Assembly: GCF_001709345.1 (NCBI RefSeq)
Contig: NZ_MDTQ01000001.1
Span: 1,894,584-1,958,583 of the forward strand
Source: Terasakiispira papahanaumokuakeensis
GTDB taxonomy: Bacteria > Pseudomonadota > Gammaproteobacteria > Pseudomonadales > Halomonadaceae
Reading direction: 5' to 3'
DNA: 64,000 nt
Below are positions 1 to 9,287 of the stretch, in pieces; position 1 is the stretch's first letter, and each line of letters begins with the position of its first letter. The notes under the pieces were generated by a model. It had not been told where the DNA came from, made no database searches, and saw only the letters and a list, made by a program, of their open reading frames with translations. A program made the translations under genes and the position numbers.

Positions 1-1
1 G

Positions 2-587
2 CGCAATAACCGCTCATTGGAAAGTCTTGCGTTAACGCCTGATGGGCAATTTCTTTTCACCGCGACAGAACAAGCGCTCATCCAAGATGGGCCCGAAAGC
101 GATGAAACGCATTCAAGCCCGAGTCGTATTGTCATGATCAACCTCAACACAGCACAGGTGGTCCATCAGTATCTTTACTTAACCGATCGAAAGGGTCATG
201 GCCTTGTCGACCTCATCGCCCTGTCCAAGACCCAGCTGCTAGCCCTTGAACGCAATCAATTATGTGCCCAGCCAAGGGAATAATATTCGTATCTATCACG
301 TTCAACTTGAGCCAGCGACGGAGTTAACAGGGGTCGTCTCACAGAGATCGCTTATCCCCGCCCCAACACCTGCCCATAAAACTTTGCTTATCGATCTGCA
401 CGACCTGGGCATTAAGCCTGACAATATCGAAGGCATGGCCTTAGGTCCTCGCCTTTCTGAACACAGGCGTGCACTGATCCTCGTTTCCGACAATAACTTC
501 AGCCGCGCTCAGACCACGCAGGTGATTGCGCTGGCGATACCGTCATCTCTTCTCACTGACCCACCTATTCTGACGGGTCGGCCATAA
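2..587 (+). pseudogene. Phytase-like esterase family protein, 3' part, frameshifted
   Basis: This is the C-terminal part of an 'esterase-like activity of phytase' family protein; its start lies left of the window. The first frame reads NNRSLESLALTPDGQFLFTATE and ends in LALER near 253. The expected continuation, GNNIRIYHV followed by DNIEGMALGPRL and LILVSDNNFS, lies in the next frame from about 258 to the stop at 585-587. In relatives LALER and GNNIR are only a few residues apart, so one net frameshift sits around 251-262. The gene is either inactivated or carries a sequencing error. Family members are usually exported proteins that may act on phosphate esters; their substrates are poorly known. 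No terminator is visible before the convergent dehydrogenase gene. Confidence 0.7.
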
Positions 588-594
588 TCGGGGC

Positions 595-1869
595 TCACTC
601 AGGCCTCACCATTTGACTTGAAATCTCAATGTCTGAAATAGCCCGGCCCTCTATTTGATCGGCGACCCACTCGGCTGTCGCAGCCGATAGTGTCCAGCCC
701 AGATGTCCATGACCGGTATTATAAAAGACACATGGTTGTTGGCCTGGCCCCACTTTAGGCATCATATTCGGCATCATCGGACGCAGCCCTGCCCAGGGCT
801 CAGCATGTCGTGTACTGACGCCGGGGAAGCAGGCCTCCACCCACTTCACAAGAGGAAGAATACGGTTATTTCGAATGTCGCGGTTGTAGCCATTAAACTC
901 TGCGGTACCCGCGACTCTTAAGCGCCCATTCCCCAAACGACTGGACACAATTTTGGTCGCATCATCCAGTAAACTGACCTGGGGCGCCGCCGCTTGGGAG
1001 TCAGGATCATCCAGGTGCACCGTAATGGAATAACCTTTTACCGGGTATATATTCACCCGATCCCCCAATTGAGCCGCGAGCTTCCGGCTACCGACCCCAG
1101 CGCAAATGACAATGCGATCAAAAGTGTCTCGCTGCCCATGGCCTGGGGCAGCACCAAACGTCTCACCAACTACCCAGGCTCGATGACTGTCAGCCCCAAG
1201 GTGGTTAACGCGAGTGCCATAGCGGATATGTCCGCCTAGACGCTCAACAGCTTGGGCCAGACCAAAGGTGAATTTATGGATATCTCCAGTGGCATCACTT
1301 CCGGTAAAAAAGCCGCCGTAAAAATCCCCTTTTAAATTGGGCTCAATCACCCGTATATCCCCAGGAGTCAATGCTTGCCGTGTCAATCCTCCTTGAGCCA
1401 ACAGCGCTGAAACTCGCTCAGCTTGCTCAAACTCTGATCGAGTTCGATAAATATGTAAGATACCGCGTTTTGTTAAATCAAAATCAATCGACTCTTGCTC
1501 AGCCCAGGCCCATAAAATATCGCGTGCACGAATCGCCAATCGCACCGTATCGACGGTATTGCGTTGATACTGGCCTATCGCCATTGCAAACTCAGCCAAC
1601 CAGCTCAGCTTATGCCAAGAAGGCTTTGGATTGATCAGTAAAGGGGCATCCTGGTGCCACATCCATTTGAGCCCTTTCCATAACGTGGGCCAGCTGTTCC
1701 AGACTTCAGCATTAGAGGCCGACAACTGTCCACCATTGGCAAATGAAGTATCCATAGCCGCATAGCGCTGCTGCTCATAAAGGGTCACCTCATGCCCACG
1801 CCGTAACAATGCATAGGCTGTCGTCACCCCTGTCACGCCACCGCCAATGATCGCAATCCGTTTCATCAT
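595..1869 (-). CDS. dadA: D-amino acid dehydrogenase (DadA-like), FAD-dependent
   Basis: A 424-residue FAD oxidoreductase of the DadA family, which oxidatively deaminates D-amino acids to 2-oxoacids and passes electrons to the respiratory chain. The N-terminal Rossmann motif IIGGGVTG is at residues 7-14. The substrate-domain hallmark YPVKGYSIT and the C-terminal FAD-binding segment NTGHGHLGWT are present. Length is close to the usual ~420-430. The start is supported by GGAGG seven bases upstream. No alanine racemase (dadX) is next to it, so it stands alone. Another DAO-family substrate, such as a proline derivative, cannot be excluded. Confidence 0.82.
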   Translation of the reverse strand: MMKRIAIIGGGVTGVTTAYALLRRGHEVTLYEQQRYAAMDTSFANGGQLSASNAEVWNSWPTLWKGLKWMWHQDAPLLINPKPSWHKLSWLAEFAMAIGQYQRNTVDTVRLAIRARDILWAWAEQESIDFDLTKRGILHIYRTRSEFEQAERVSALLAQGGLTRQALTPGDIRVIEPNLKGDFYGGFFTGSDATGDIHKFTFGLAQAVERLGGHIRYGTRVNHLGADSHRAWVVGETFGAAPGHGQRDTFDRIVICAGVGSRKLAAQLGDRVNIYPVKGYSITVHLDDPDSQAAAPQVSLLDDATKIVSSRLGNGRLRVAGTAEFNGYNRDIRNNRILPLVKWVEACFPGVSTRHAEPWAGLRPMMPNMMPKVGPGQQPCVFYNTGHGHLGWTLSAATAEWVADQIEGRAISDIEISSQMVRPE

Positions 1870-2191
1870 GAGCGTCCCTCCAGGCCAAAACGCAACGACG
1901 ATATTCAGCAGTCTAGCCTTGATCTGAGCAAAATACCGCGCACCGCATCAATCAAAAACCGTCTATCAGTCACACAAGGAGTTTATTGAACTAGATTGAT
2001 ATGCCATTCTGCGGTTCTGGCCCTGAACGACAGGTGTTCTGAAAGGCGGCCTTTTGCAAGCCCCGCGCTCTCAACAAATGATCGATTGAACGCTTCATCA
2101 ATAGATTGAACCTTTAATCACTAGCATCTCATCAAGTTTTATCTATACTCATGAACAAAATAGCCCGTAATCAATTTGAGAGGCACTGCCC
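1870..2191. other. Divergent intergenic region
   Basis: This 322-bp spacer separates the DadA-like gene from the first chemoreceptor. It holds the chemoreceptor promoter motif at 2134-2151 and two copies of GATTGAAC about 24 bp apart (near 2083-2112). I see no gene in it. Confidence 0.6.
2134..2151 (+). promoter_or_regulatory. Promoter word shared by the two tandem chemoreceptors
   Basis: The 18-bp word AAGTTTTATCTATACTCA occurs here, 40 bp before the first receptor, and again at 3697-3714 before the second. It includes TATACT, a good sigma-70 -10 hexamer (2144-2149). The perfect conservation between otherwise diverged spacers suggests that it is the functional promoter core. Confidence 0.5.
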
Positions 2192-3508
2192 ATGTTCTTC
2201 AGGACAAAAAAGCTCTCTAAACAAGTCCAGGCGCTGGAACAAGAACTAAAGAATTATCGCCATGTTAGTCAGGATTTACGTGAAGAGATGCTGTATTGCG
2301 CAATGGATGCGAAGGGTCAAATTGTTGAAGTCGACTCAACGTTTCTTGAATCATTGGGCTATAGCCAGCAGCAGATGCTCCACCAGCCGATTCAACATTT
2401 CATCGACGACAGCACCCTCAAAAAGCCCCATGGGCAACAGATGCTAAAAGCCATCCAGCAAGGTGATCATTGGCATGGTGCCCTGCATATAAAAAAATGC
2501 GACGGCAGCGAAGGCTGGTATCGGGCCATTATCCACCCCATTCCTGCGACAGAGGGACAAACCTCTACTCTCGCCATTTATGCCAGTGAGCTGACGCGCA
2601 CCATTACTCAATCCCGTGCGCAACAGGATATGCTGGCGGCACTTAATCGCTCATCGGCTGTGATCGAGTTCACCCCTGATGGCATTATTCTTGATGCCAA
2701 CGACAACTTTCTAAAAGCTGTGCATTACAGCAAAGATCAAATTGTCGGTAAGCATCACCGGATTTTCTGCTCCCCAGATGAAGTCAACTCACAGGTCTAT
2801 GAAGATTTTTGGAGAAAGTTGTCATCCGGCCAGTTCTTTTCAGATCGCTTTCGGCGGTTTGACAGTTATGGTAACGAGCTTTGGTTAGAAGCCTCTTACA
2901 ACCCCATCCATAACGATTCAGGCAAGCTGTATAAAGTGGTCAAATTTGCGACGGACATTACCGCTGAAATGCAACGCGAGCACACCATCGCAGAAACCTC
3001 CAAAATTGCTTACGAAGTTTCTCAGAAAACCGACAACGAGACCTTGCGCGGTATTCAAGTGATTGAAGATACTCGTCAAATGATGCAGGGGTTAACGCGC
3101 CGAATGGAGGCCGCAAGCCAGGGAATCGACGCACTCAACGAGCAATCGAATAAAGTCTCAACACTGGTGAACAGTATTCGCGATATCGCGGATCAAACCA
3201 ACTTGCTGGCCTTGAACGCGGCGATTGAGGCCGCTCGTGCGGGAGAGCAAGGAAGAGGCTTTGCCGTCGTCGCCGATGAAGTCCGCCAGTTAGCCGCCAG
3301 GACCAACCAAACCACAGAAGAAATTATCAGTGTCGTCACTGAAAACCAGTCACTCACTCAAGATGCTGTTAACCGGATTGAAGAAAGTCTGGAAAAAGCC
3401 CAGGCGGCCTTGCAGCTTTCTCACGATGCCAGCGAAGTCATGAATGAAGTTCAAAGCGGGGCCAAGCAAGTCGTTGACGCCGTCAGTGAGTTCTATAACA
3501 GCTTATAA
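2192..3508 (+). CDS. BdlA-like PAS-PAS methyl-accepting chemotaxis protein, copy 1
   Basis: A 438-residue cytoplasmic chemoreceptor without membrane segments. A short N-terminal coiled coil (residues ~1-30) is followed by PAS1 (~35-125), PAS2 (~145-255, with [13 protein letters not shown] and the PAC-like WLEASYNPI) and an MCP signalling domain. The hairpin tip with [19 protein letters not shown] lies at about 333-351. The architecture and length match BdlA of Pseudomonas, a biofilm-dispersal receptor, and Aer2-like sensors; the PAS domains probably bind a small cofactor or sense redox state. The RBS GAGAGGC precedes the ATG. The gene is a tandem duplicate of the one at 3768-5084 and has the same length. 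Confidence 0.88.
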   Translation: MFFRTKKLSKQVQALEQELKNYRHVSQDLREEMLYCAMDAKGQIVEVDSTFLESLGYSQQQMLHQPIQHFIDDSTLKKPHGQQMLKAIQQGDHWHGALHIKKCDGSEGWYRAIIHPIPATEGQTSTLAIYASELTRTITQSRAQQDMLAALNRSSAVIEFTPDGIILDANDNFLKAVHYSKDQIVGKHHRIFCSPDEVNSQVYEDFWRKLSSGQFFSDRFRRFDSYGNELWLEASYNPIHNDSGKLYKVVKFATDITAEMQREHTIAETSKIAYEVSQKTDNETLRGIQVIEDTRQMMQGLTRRMEAASQGIDALNEQSNKVSTLVNSIRDIADQTNLLALNAAIEAARAGEQGRGFAVVADEVRQLAARTNQTTEEIISVVTENQSLTQDAVNRIEESLEKAQAALQLSHDASEVMNEVQSGAKQVVDAVSEFYNSL

Positions 3509-3767
3509 GCCCAAGAATATCTTATTGATAACCATTAATCTTCGACGCTGTCCAATAGCATCAAATACGCCATCATATTAGCCCGCAGGTTCATGTTTTT
3601 TGATCTCCACACGGTGGTGTGGCGATCAATCCTGGTATGATGGATTACTTACTTTACTCACATCTTCCATTAAACAAGCAACAATTAACAATTTTAAAGT
3701 TTTATCTATACTCACGCACAACTCAAATATCAGGCCGCCCTTAATCCTTCAGAGTGAGGCATTATTA
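3509..3767 (+). other. Spacer between the tandem receptors
   Basis: The 259-bp spacer holds the second copy of the shared promoter word. An upstream reading frame from 3600 is open into the receptor, but it encodes no conserved sequence and is treated as leader. Confidence 0.6.
3697..3714 (+). promoter_or_regulatory. Promoter of second BdlA-like receptor
   Basis: The word AAGTTTTATCTATACTCA is repeated from 2134-2151. Here TTAACA about 16 bp upstream of TATACT (3707-3712) gives a plausible sigma-70 promoter. TAAAGTTT at 3695-3702 also equals the sigma-28 -35 element, but no GCCGATAA follows. Confidence 0.5.
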
Positions 3768-5084
3768 ATGCTCTTCAACACAAGAAAGCTCTCCAGCAAA
3801 ATCCAGGCATTGGAGGCAGAACTGGACAGCTATCGCCATGTTTATCAGGATCTGCGTGAAGAGATGCTGTACTGTGCCTTGGATACACAAGGCCATATTG
3901 TAGAGATCGCCCCATCGTTTCTTGAGTCGTTGGGCTATAGCCGCCAAAATCTACTTCATCAGCCTATCCAAACTTTAATTGTTGAAGAGAGCCGTAACAA
4001 ACCACACGGACAACAAATGATCCAGGCAATCAGCCGTGGGGACCACTGGCATGGCGCCTTGCATATGAAAAAACACGACGGCAGCGAAGGCTGGTATCGC
4101 GCCATCATTCATCCGATTCCGATGACAGAAGGGCAGCCCCCCACTCTCGCCATTTATGCCAGTGAGCTGACGCGCACCATTACTCAATCCCGTGCGCAAC
4201 AGGATATGCTGGCGGCACTGTATCGCTCATCGGCAGTGATCGAGTTCAGCCCTAATGGGACAATTCTTGATGCCAATGACAACTTTCTCAGAGCTGTGCA
4301 TTACAGCAAAGATCAAATTATCGGCAAGCATCACCGGATTTTCTGCTCTCCAGATGAAGTCAACTCACAGGCTTATGAGGATTTCTGGAAAAAACTAGGA
4401 TCAGGACAGTTTATTTCAGATCGCTTTCGACGGTTTGACAGCTATGGTAATGAAGTTTGGTTAGAAGCCTCTTATAACCCTATCTATAATGATTCAGGCA
4501 AGCTATATAAAGTAGTGAAGTTTGCGACGGACATTACGGCTCAAATGCAACGCGAACACGCCATCGCAGAAACCTCCAAAATTGCTTACGAAGTTTCTCA
4601 GAAAACTGACGACGATACCTTGCGCGGCATTCAAGTGATTGAAGAAACCAGCGAGATGATGCAAGACCTCTCTCTTCGCATGGAGGCCGCCAATGAGGGT
4701 ATTGCCGCACTCAATGAACAATCCAATAAAGTCTCAGCACTGGTCAAAAGTATTCGCGATATTGCGGATCAAACCAATTTGCTGGCTTTGAACGCCGCTA
4801 TAGAGGCCGCTCGCGCCGGGGAACAGGGAAGAGGTTTTGCTGTCGTCGCCGATGAGGTCCGCCAATTAGCAGCCAGAACGAATAAAACCACAGAAGAAAT
4901 TATCGGTGTTGTCACTGAGAACCAGTCACTGACCCAGGCAGCGGTTACGCAGATCGAAGAAAGCCTGGCCAAAGCTCAGCAGGCTTTACAACTTTCTCAA
5001 GATGCCAGCGACGTGATGAATGAAGTTCAAAGTGGAGCCAAGCAGGTTGTGGATGCCGTTGGAGAATTTTATAACAGCTTATAA
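3768..5084 (+). CDS. BdlA-like PAS-PAS methyl-accepting chemotaxis protein, copy 2
   Basis: A second 438-residue soluble PAS-PAS-MCP receptor, very similar along its whole length to copy 1. It has the same coiled-coil start (MLF.TRKLS), both PAS domains and an identical signalling tip. I chose ATG 3768 because it aligns with the start of copy 1 and has GTGAGG about 10 bases upstream. The frame is open further upstream, but that part is not conserved. Differences concentrate in PAS1 and in the helices flanking the tip, so the pair may differ in ligand or adaptation. The gene ends only 15 bp from the convergent LysR gene. Confidence 0.88.
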   Translation: MLFNTRKLSSKIQALEAELDSYRHVYQDLREEMLYCALDTQGHIVEIAPSFLESLGYSRQNLLHQPIQTLIVEESRNKPHGQQMIQAISRGDHWHGALHMKKHDGSEGWYRAIIHPIPMTEGQPPTLAIYASELTRTITQSRAQQDMLAALYRSSAVIEFSPNGTILDANDNFLRAVHYSKDQIIGKHHRIFCSPDEVNSQAYEDFWKKLGSGQFISDRFRRFDSYGNEVWLEASYNPIYNDSGKLYKVVKFATDITAQMQREHAIAETSKIAYEVSQKTDDDTLRGIQVIEETSEMMQDLSLRMEAANEGIAALNEQSNKVSALVKSIRDIADQTNLLALNAAIEAARAGEQGRGFAVVADEVRQLAARTNKTTEEIIGVVTENQSLTQAAVTQIEESLAKAQQALQLSQDASDVMNEVQSGAKQVVDAVGEFYNSL

Positions 5085-5099
5085 ATCATCATTGGGTGT

Positions 5100-6080
5100 T
5101 CAATCATCCGTATGGTGGGCTACCGGCTCACAATGGGCAATCTGTCTTAAGATGCGACAAAAATGTTGCGCAGGTTCCGTCAACAACTCATTTTTACGGG
5201 TCAAAATACCATAAGGCGGTAATGTCTGCCCCAAAGCAAGCGGCAAAGGCACCACACGCCCTAGTGCCATGGATTCTTGCAGTACAGTCTCTGACATCAC
5301 TAAAATGGCATCACTGTGCTGTACGAGCTGCAACGACGCAAAGATTGAGCCGCATTCAATCGTATCGCGTGGGGTCATCAGCCCGGCCAGTTCAAACTCT
5401 TTTTCCAACACCTGACGCGCCGGCGTTTTTAATGGCTGAAGAATCCAAGACCAGGATTCCAACAACGCGTCCAATTGCAGCGACGCAGCAGCGGTCTGGG
5501 CCAAAGGATGGCCCGCCCGGACCACAGCACGCATCCGCTCATTGCCCAGCGTTTCAAAGTCAAATAGGTTATGTTCCAAAGCGGTGACATAGCGCGCAAT
5601 GGCAACATCAATTCGATTTTGCCCCAATAGTGCCACTAATTGATCACTGGTCTCACCTAACATTCGGACTTGAAGCATCGGCCTTTGTCGCTTGATCTCC
5701 ACTACAGCCTTCGCGACCAAATCTGGGGCTGCCCCCATGATCGCGCCTAATAACAGCTGTCCTTGATCACCCAACTGATACCGATGCAAAGACTCAGCAC
5801 AGCGGTCCAAACGATTCAATGCCGACTGGGCAAAATCAATCAGCATCTCACCGACGGCGGTTGAGCAAACCCCTCGAGAGGTACGATCAAAGAGCACATG
5901 GCCGAAAGTTTGTTCTATTTCTTGCAGCATTCGACTGGCCGCGGGTTGCGACATATTCATCACCTCCGCAACCTGATGCAGATTCCCCCGCTCACCGAGT
6001 AATACCACCATCATCAAATGCTTATAACGCAACCGATTCAGAATATGGGGCATGGCGTCTGGCGTGTAACGAACAGTCAT
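5100..6080 (-). CDS. LysR-family regulator divergent from the L-rhamnonate genes
   Basis: A 326-residue LysR regulator. The winged-helix domain is at residues ~12-70 (LHQVAEVMNMSQPAASRMLQEIE), followed by a LysR substrate-binding domain. I chose ATG 6080 because GAGG stands six bases upstream; an upstream in-frame start at 6128 has no such support. The gene is transcribed away from rhmD, which is the usual LysR arrangement. A dyad with T-N11-A geometry lies between them at 6299-6313. Control of rhamnonate catabolism is inferred from position only. Confidence 0.85.
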   Translation of the reverse strand: MTVRYTPDAMPHILNRLRYKHLMMVVLLGERGNLHQVAEVMNMSQPAASRMLQEIEQTFGHVLFDRTSRGVCSTAVGEMLIDFAQSALNRLDRCAESLHRYQLGDQGQLLLGAIMGAAPDLVAKAVVEIKRQRPMLQVRMLGETSDQLVALLGQNRIDVAIARYVTALEHNLFDFETLGNERMRAVVRAGHPLAQTAAASLQLDALLESWSWILQPLKTPARQVLEKEFELAGLMTPRDTIECGSIFASLQLVQHSDAILVMSETVLQESMALGRVVPLPLALGQTLPPYGILTRKNELLTEPAQHFCRILRQIAHCEPVAHHTDD

Positions 6081-6442
6081 GAAAACCTCATCGACGGCAT
6101 TATCGGATTCATATACAAACCGCCTCACCTAGGACGATTAAAAAAGCGCGCCCTCCCCCTGATCACCAACATTGACCCGCAACTGATAACAACAGGCTAT
6201 CTCGCCTTTGTCGATTTATACATTGGTCTAACCCCCTATTTAACCGTTATACGTGATTTTACTGTAAACCCACGGAACAACAGGCCCGCTACCAAGTGAT
6301 ACCTAAAAGGTATTAAGCGACTTAACCTCTGCATTAGCCAAGCCTTGCAACCCTCCCTTAACGTTCAAGTCAACCCGATCAAAGTGCTGGATCAACCGCG
6401 CTGTATTGATTGAGCTTCCTCATGACTCAAGGAGAAAGGCCG
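6081..6442. other. Divergent control region of the L-rhamnonate module
   Basis: This 362-bp region separates the LysR regulator from rhmD and contains the dyad at 6299-6313. No gene is seen in it. Confidence 0.6.
6299..6313. promoter_or_regulatory. Candidate LysR operator
   Basis: ATACCT-AAA-AGGTAT is a perfect dyad with 6-bp arms. It contains the T-N11-A spacing typical of LysR regulators and lies in the divergent LysR/rhmD region. It is a positional inference without binding evidence. Confidence 0.45.
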
Positions 6443-7627
6443 ATGGCAGTACCCACGATTAAGCAGGTTCGCGCCTACACCGTCCGTGGTGGCGGTGCCG
6501 ACTATCATGACCAAGGCGATGGTCACTGGATTGACGGGCAGATTGCGACGCCCATGAGTAAGTATCCGCAGTACCGTATGACCCGGAAAAGCTTCGGACT
6601 TAATGTGCTGGGTTCGTTAGTGGTCGAAATTGAAGCCAGTGACGGAACGGTCGGCTTCGCTGTCACCACAGCAGGCGATATTGGCGCTTTCATTGTTGAG
6701 CGACATCTAGCGCGTTTTCTGGAAGGCCAGAAAATCACCGATATCGAGCTCATGTGGGATCAGATGTTTAACGCCACACTGTACTACGGCCGCAAGGGCG
6801 TTGTCGTCAACACGATTTCCGGAGTGGATCTGGCACTTTGGGATCTCCTCGGCCAGTGGCGAAAAGAGCCTGTTCACGCATTATTGGGTGGACCTGTCCG
6901 TGATGAGTTGCAATTTTATGCCACAGGCGCCCGTCCTGACCTAGCACAGCAAATGGGATTCATTGGCGGCAAGATGCCACTGCGTCACAGCCCAGCAGAA
7001 GGTGACGAAGGTTTGCGCAAAAACCTCGCCGAACTGGCTGAGATGCGTTCACGGGTAGGCGATGATTTTTGGCTCATGTTCGACTGCTGGATGAGTCTTG
7101 ACCTGAACTACGCCACCAAGCTGGCTCAGGGCGCACAGGCCTATGGTCTGAAATGGATCGAAGAGGCGCTGCCACCGGATGATTACTGGGGCTACGCCGA
7201 TCTTAAACGTCAGGTGCCCACCGGCATGCTGGTCAATACTGGCGAACACGAAGCCACTCGTTGGGGCTTTCGAATGCTAATGGAAATGGACTGCTGCGAC
7301 ATTATTCAGCCTGATGTGGGCTGGTGTGGTGGTATAACCGAATTGATCAAGATATCCGCACTCGCCGATGCCTACGGCAAACAAGTCATCCCTCATGGCT
7401 CATCAGTCTATAGCTACCACTTTGTCGCCACGCGACATAACAGCCCCTTCGCCGAGTTTTTAATGATGGCTCCCGAGGCTGATCGAGTGGTGCCCATGTT
7501 CAATCCTTTACTGCTTGATGAACCCGTCCCTGCGCAGGGCCGTTTATCGCTTTCGGCACTCGACCAACCCGGGTTTGGCGTACGGCTGAATCCAGACTGC
7601 GACCTGGCCCGACCCTATACCCACTGA
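6443..7627 (+). CDS. rhmD: L-rhamnonate dehydratase
   Basis: A 394-residue enolase-superfamily enzyme that dehydrates L-rhamnonate to 2-keto-3-deoxy-L-rhamnonate. It matches E. coli YfaW/RhmD closely, including [46 protein letters not shown] and PHGSSVYS. The metal ligands appear as Asp214, Glu240 and Glu268, with His269 and the catalytic-type His318. ATG 6443 is preceded by AAGGAGAAAGG; an earlier in-frame start at 6410 lacks an RBS. It is the first gene of a module with a GntP permease and the RhmA aldolase. The products expected at the end are pyruvate and L-lactaldehyde. Confidence 0.93.
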   Translation: MAVPTIKQVRAYTVRGGGADYHDQGDGHWIDGQIATPMSKYPQYRMTRKSFGLNVLGSLVVEIEASDGTVGFAVTTAGDIGAFIVERHLARFLEGQKITDIELMWDQMFNATLYYGRKGVVVNTISGVDLALWDLLGQWRKEPVHALLGGPVRDELQFYATGARPDLAQQMGFIGGKMPLRHSPAEGDEGLRKNLAELAEMRSRVGDDFWLMFDCWMSLDLNYATKLAQGAQAYGLKWIEEALPPDDYWGYADLKRQVPTGMLVNTGEHEATRWGFRMLMEMDCCDIIQPDVGWCGGITELIKISALADAYGKQVIPHGSSVYSYHFVATRHNSPFAEFLMMAPEADRVVPMFNPLLLDEPVPAQGRLSLSALDQPGFGVRLNPDCDLARPYTH

Positions 7628-7733
7628 ACGCCGATCGCCACGATCATTTGCTCACAGATCGTGGCGATAATTTCGACCTGAATAACGATAACAACAACGA
7701 CAATAAGTCGACCATCTCACGGGAGACGGCACC

Positions 7734-9092
7734 ATGGAAATCCTGCACCTTGCGGTCACAATCACGCTAATTCTGCTACTGATCCTCTACTTAAAACTCA
7801 ACCCAGCCATCAGCCTGATCGTCGGATGTCTCTATTTGGGTCTGACCATGCATCTCGGCATGACCGGCACTGTCGCGGCTATCGGCGGTGGCTTTGGTCA
7901 CATCATGGCGGCCATTGGGTTGCCCATTGGCTTTGGCGTCATTATCGGACAGCTGATGAGCGACTCCCGGATGGCGCATCAGATTGCTCATGCCATGGTC
8001 AACAGTGCGCCACGGGGCATGGGCCTCTACGCGCTCGGACTCACAGGCTTTCTGCTTTCAATTCCCGTGTTTTTCGATGTCACTTTTGTCATTTTGATTC
8101 CATTAGGGGTGGCACTATCTCAGACCCTGGGTAAGCCATTACCTTATGCCATCGGCGCTTTGGTGATCGGCGCCGCGACCTCTCATACCATCGTGCCACC
8201 AACGCCTAACCCCTTGGCGGCTGCCTCCATTCTACATTTTGATATTGGATTGATGACCCTGGCCGGGCTCGGCGTCGGTCTAGCCACGGCACTGATCGTT
8301 ATGAAGCTCTACTTTTGGCTGCTTGATAAAGGGCTTTGGAACAGTGAGAAGGATGAGCAGCACCTCGAAGAGGATCAGCCAGAACAACCGGAAGATATCC
8401 CATTACCGGGACTCCCTCTATGGCAAGCCTTGCTCCCCATTGCCTTACCGATTGCGTTGATTCTCTCCGGCACGCTCTATCACTACGGCCAACAGATTGG
8501 GATGTTGGCGGGCGATGAACTCCCCGCCTTCGTCGCCTTTATCAGTGACAGAATCGTTGCGCTGTTGGTCGGCGCACTCGCGGCCTATACCGTCGCGGGG
8601 CGTCTGATGAGCCGCAACGAATGTGATCATTCAGCGTCAAAAGGGCTGCAAACCGCAGGATTGGTGCTGCTGGTCACCGGCGCGGGAGGCTCATTGGGGC
8701 AAGTCATTCAAGAGACGGGCATCGGTCGATCATTAGTAGACAACCTGTTTCAGGAAACAGGCTCACCCTTGTCGATGATTTTATTGACCTATGCCCTCGC
8801 CTTGGTGTTCCGGGTCGCACAAGGCTCTGGCACTGTCGCAGGGATTACCGCCATGACCATTATGGCCGGTGCCGCCTCAACGGGTATTGTTGACCCGCTA
8901 TGGATTGCACTGGCCGCGCTTTCCGGTGGTATCAGCATTGGTCACGTCAATGACAGCGGCTTCTGGATTACAACTCAACTGTCAGGCTTTAGCATACGCG
9001 GTGGCTTCAAGACCTATACCCTGGCCGAACTACTGGTCTCACTGACCATCTTGTCATTGACGCTAGTCGGCGCGCTGTTGTGGCCATCATAA
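7734..9092 (+). CDS. GntP-family gluconate/sugar-acid:H+ symporter
   Basis: A 452-residue, very hydrophobic transporter of the GntP family with about 12-14 membrane segments. Family features include the IPVFFDVTFVI region near residues 105-120, PPTPNPLAA near 155, and VAQGSGTVAGITA and HVNDSGFW near the C terminus. A charged cytoplasmic loop lies around residues 200-225. It sits between rhmD and rhmA, so L-rhamnonate is the likely substrate. In E. coli the same position is held by an MFS carrier (YfaV), so the transporter has been exchanged. The RBS GGGAG precedes ATG. Confidence 0.88.
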   Translation: MEILHLAVTITLILLLILYLKLNPAISLIVGCLYLGLTMHLGMTGTVAAIGGGFGHIMAAIGLPIGFGVIIGQLMSDSRMAHQIAHAMVNSAPRGMGLYALGLTGFLLSIPVFFDVTFVILIPLGVALSQTLGKPLPYAIGALVIGAATSHTIVPPTPNPLAAASILHFDIGLMTLAGLGVGLATALIVMKLYFWLLDKGLWNSEKDEQHLEEDQPEQPEDIPLPGLPLWQALLPIALPIALILSGTLYHYGQQIGMLAGDELPAFVAFISDRIVALLVGALAAYTVAGRLMSRNECDHSASKGLQTAGLVLLVTGAGGSLGQVIQETGIGRSLVDNLFQETGSPLSMILLTYALALVFRVAQGSGTVAGITAMTIMAGAASTGIVDPLWIALAALSGGISIGHVNDSGFWITTQLSGFSIRGGFKTYTLAELLVSLTILSLTLVGALLWPS

Positions 9093-9182
9093 GGCACTCT
9101 ATTCAACCGGCTTATAGAAGAGCGGGTTCGTCATGCCAATTCATAATGCAAAGTCGTCATATAGACTCGTAATATCGGGTTG

Positions 9183-9227
9183 TAATACAAAGTTTTAATA
9201 CAAAGTCGTAATACAAAGTCATAATGC
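9183..9227 (+). repeat. 13-bp tandem repeat, about 3.5 copies
   Basis: TAATACAAAGTTT, TAATACAAAGTCG and TAATACAAAGTCA follow each other directly, then the partial copy TAATGC. A further isolated copy (TAATGCAAAGTCG) lies near 9144. The array fills the spacer between the GntP gene and rhmA. Confidence 0.85.
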
Positions 9228-9287
9228 CGAGCCACAACAATTAACGCACTGAGCTGCTCACGCCCTTAATCAGAATAGGAAAACAAT

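Noticed and set aside
3690-3725. Sigma-28 promoter for the second chemoreceptor
   Set aside because: TAAAGTTT fits the -35, but GCCGATAA is absent 11 bp later and the first receptor lacks even the full -35.
5096-5587. 163-codon plus-strand frame
   Set aside because: Antisense to the LysR gene, which has clear domains; a coding shadow.
9183-9227. CRISPR array or iterons of a replication origin
   Set aside because: The repeats are contiguous 13-mers without spacers, no cas or rep genes are near, and similar unrelated arrays occur in many spacers.
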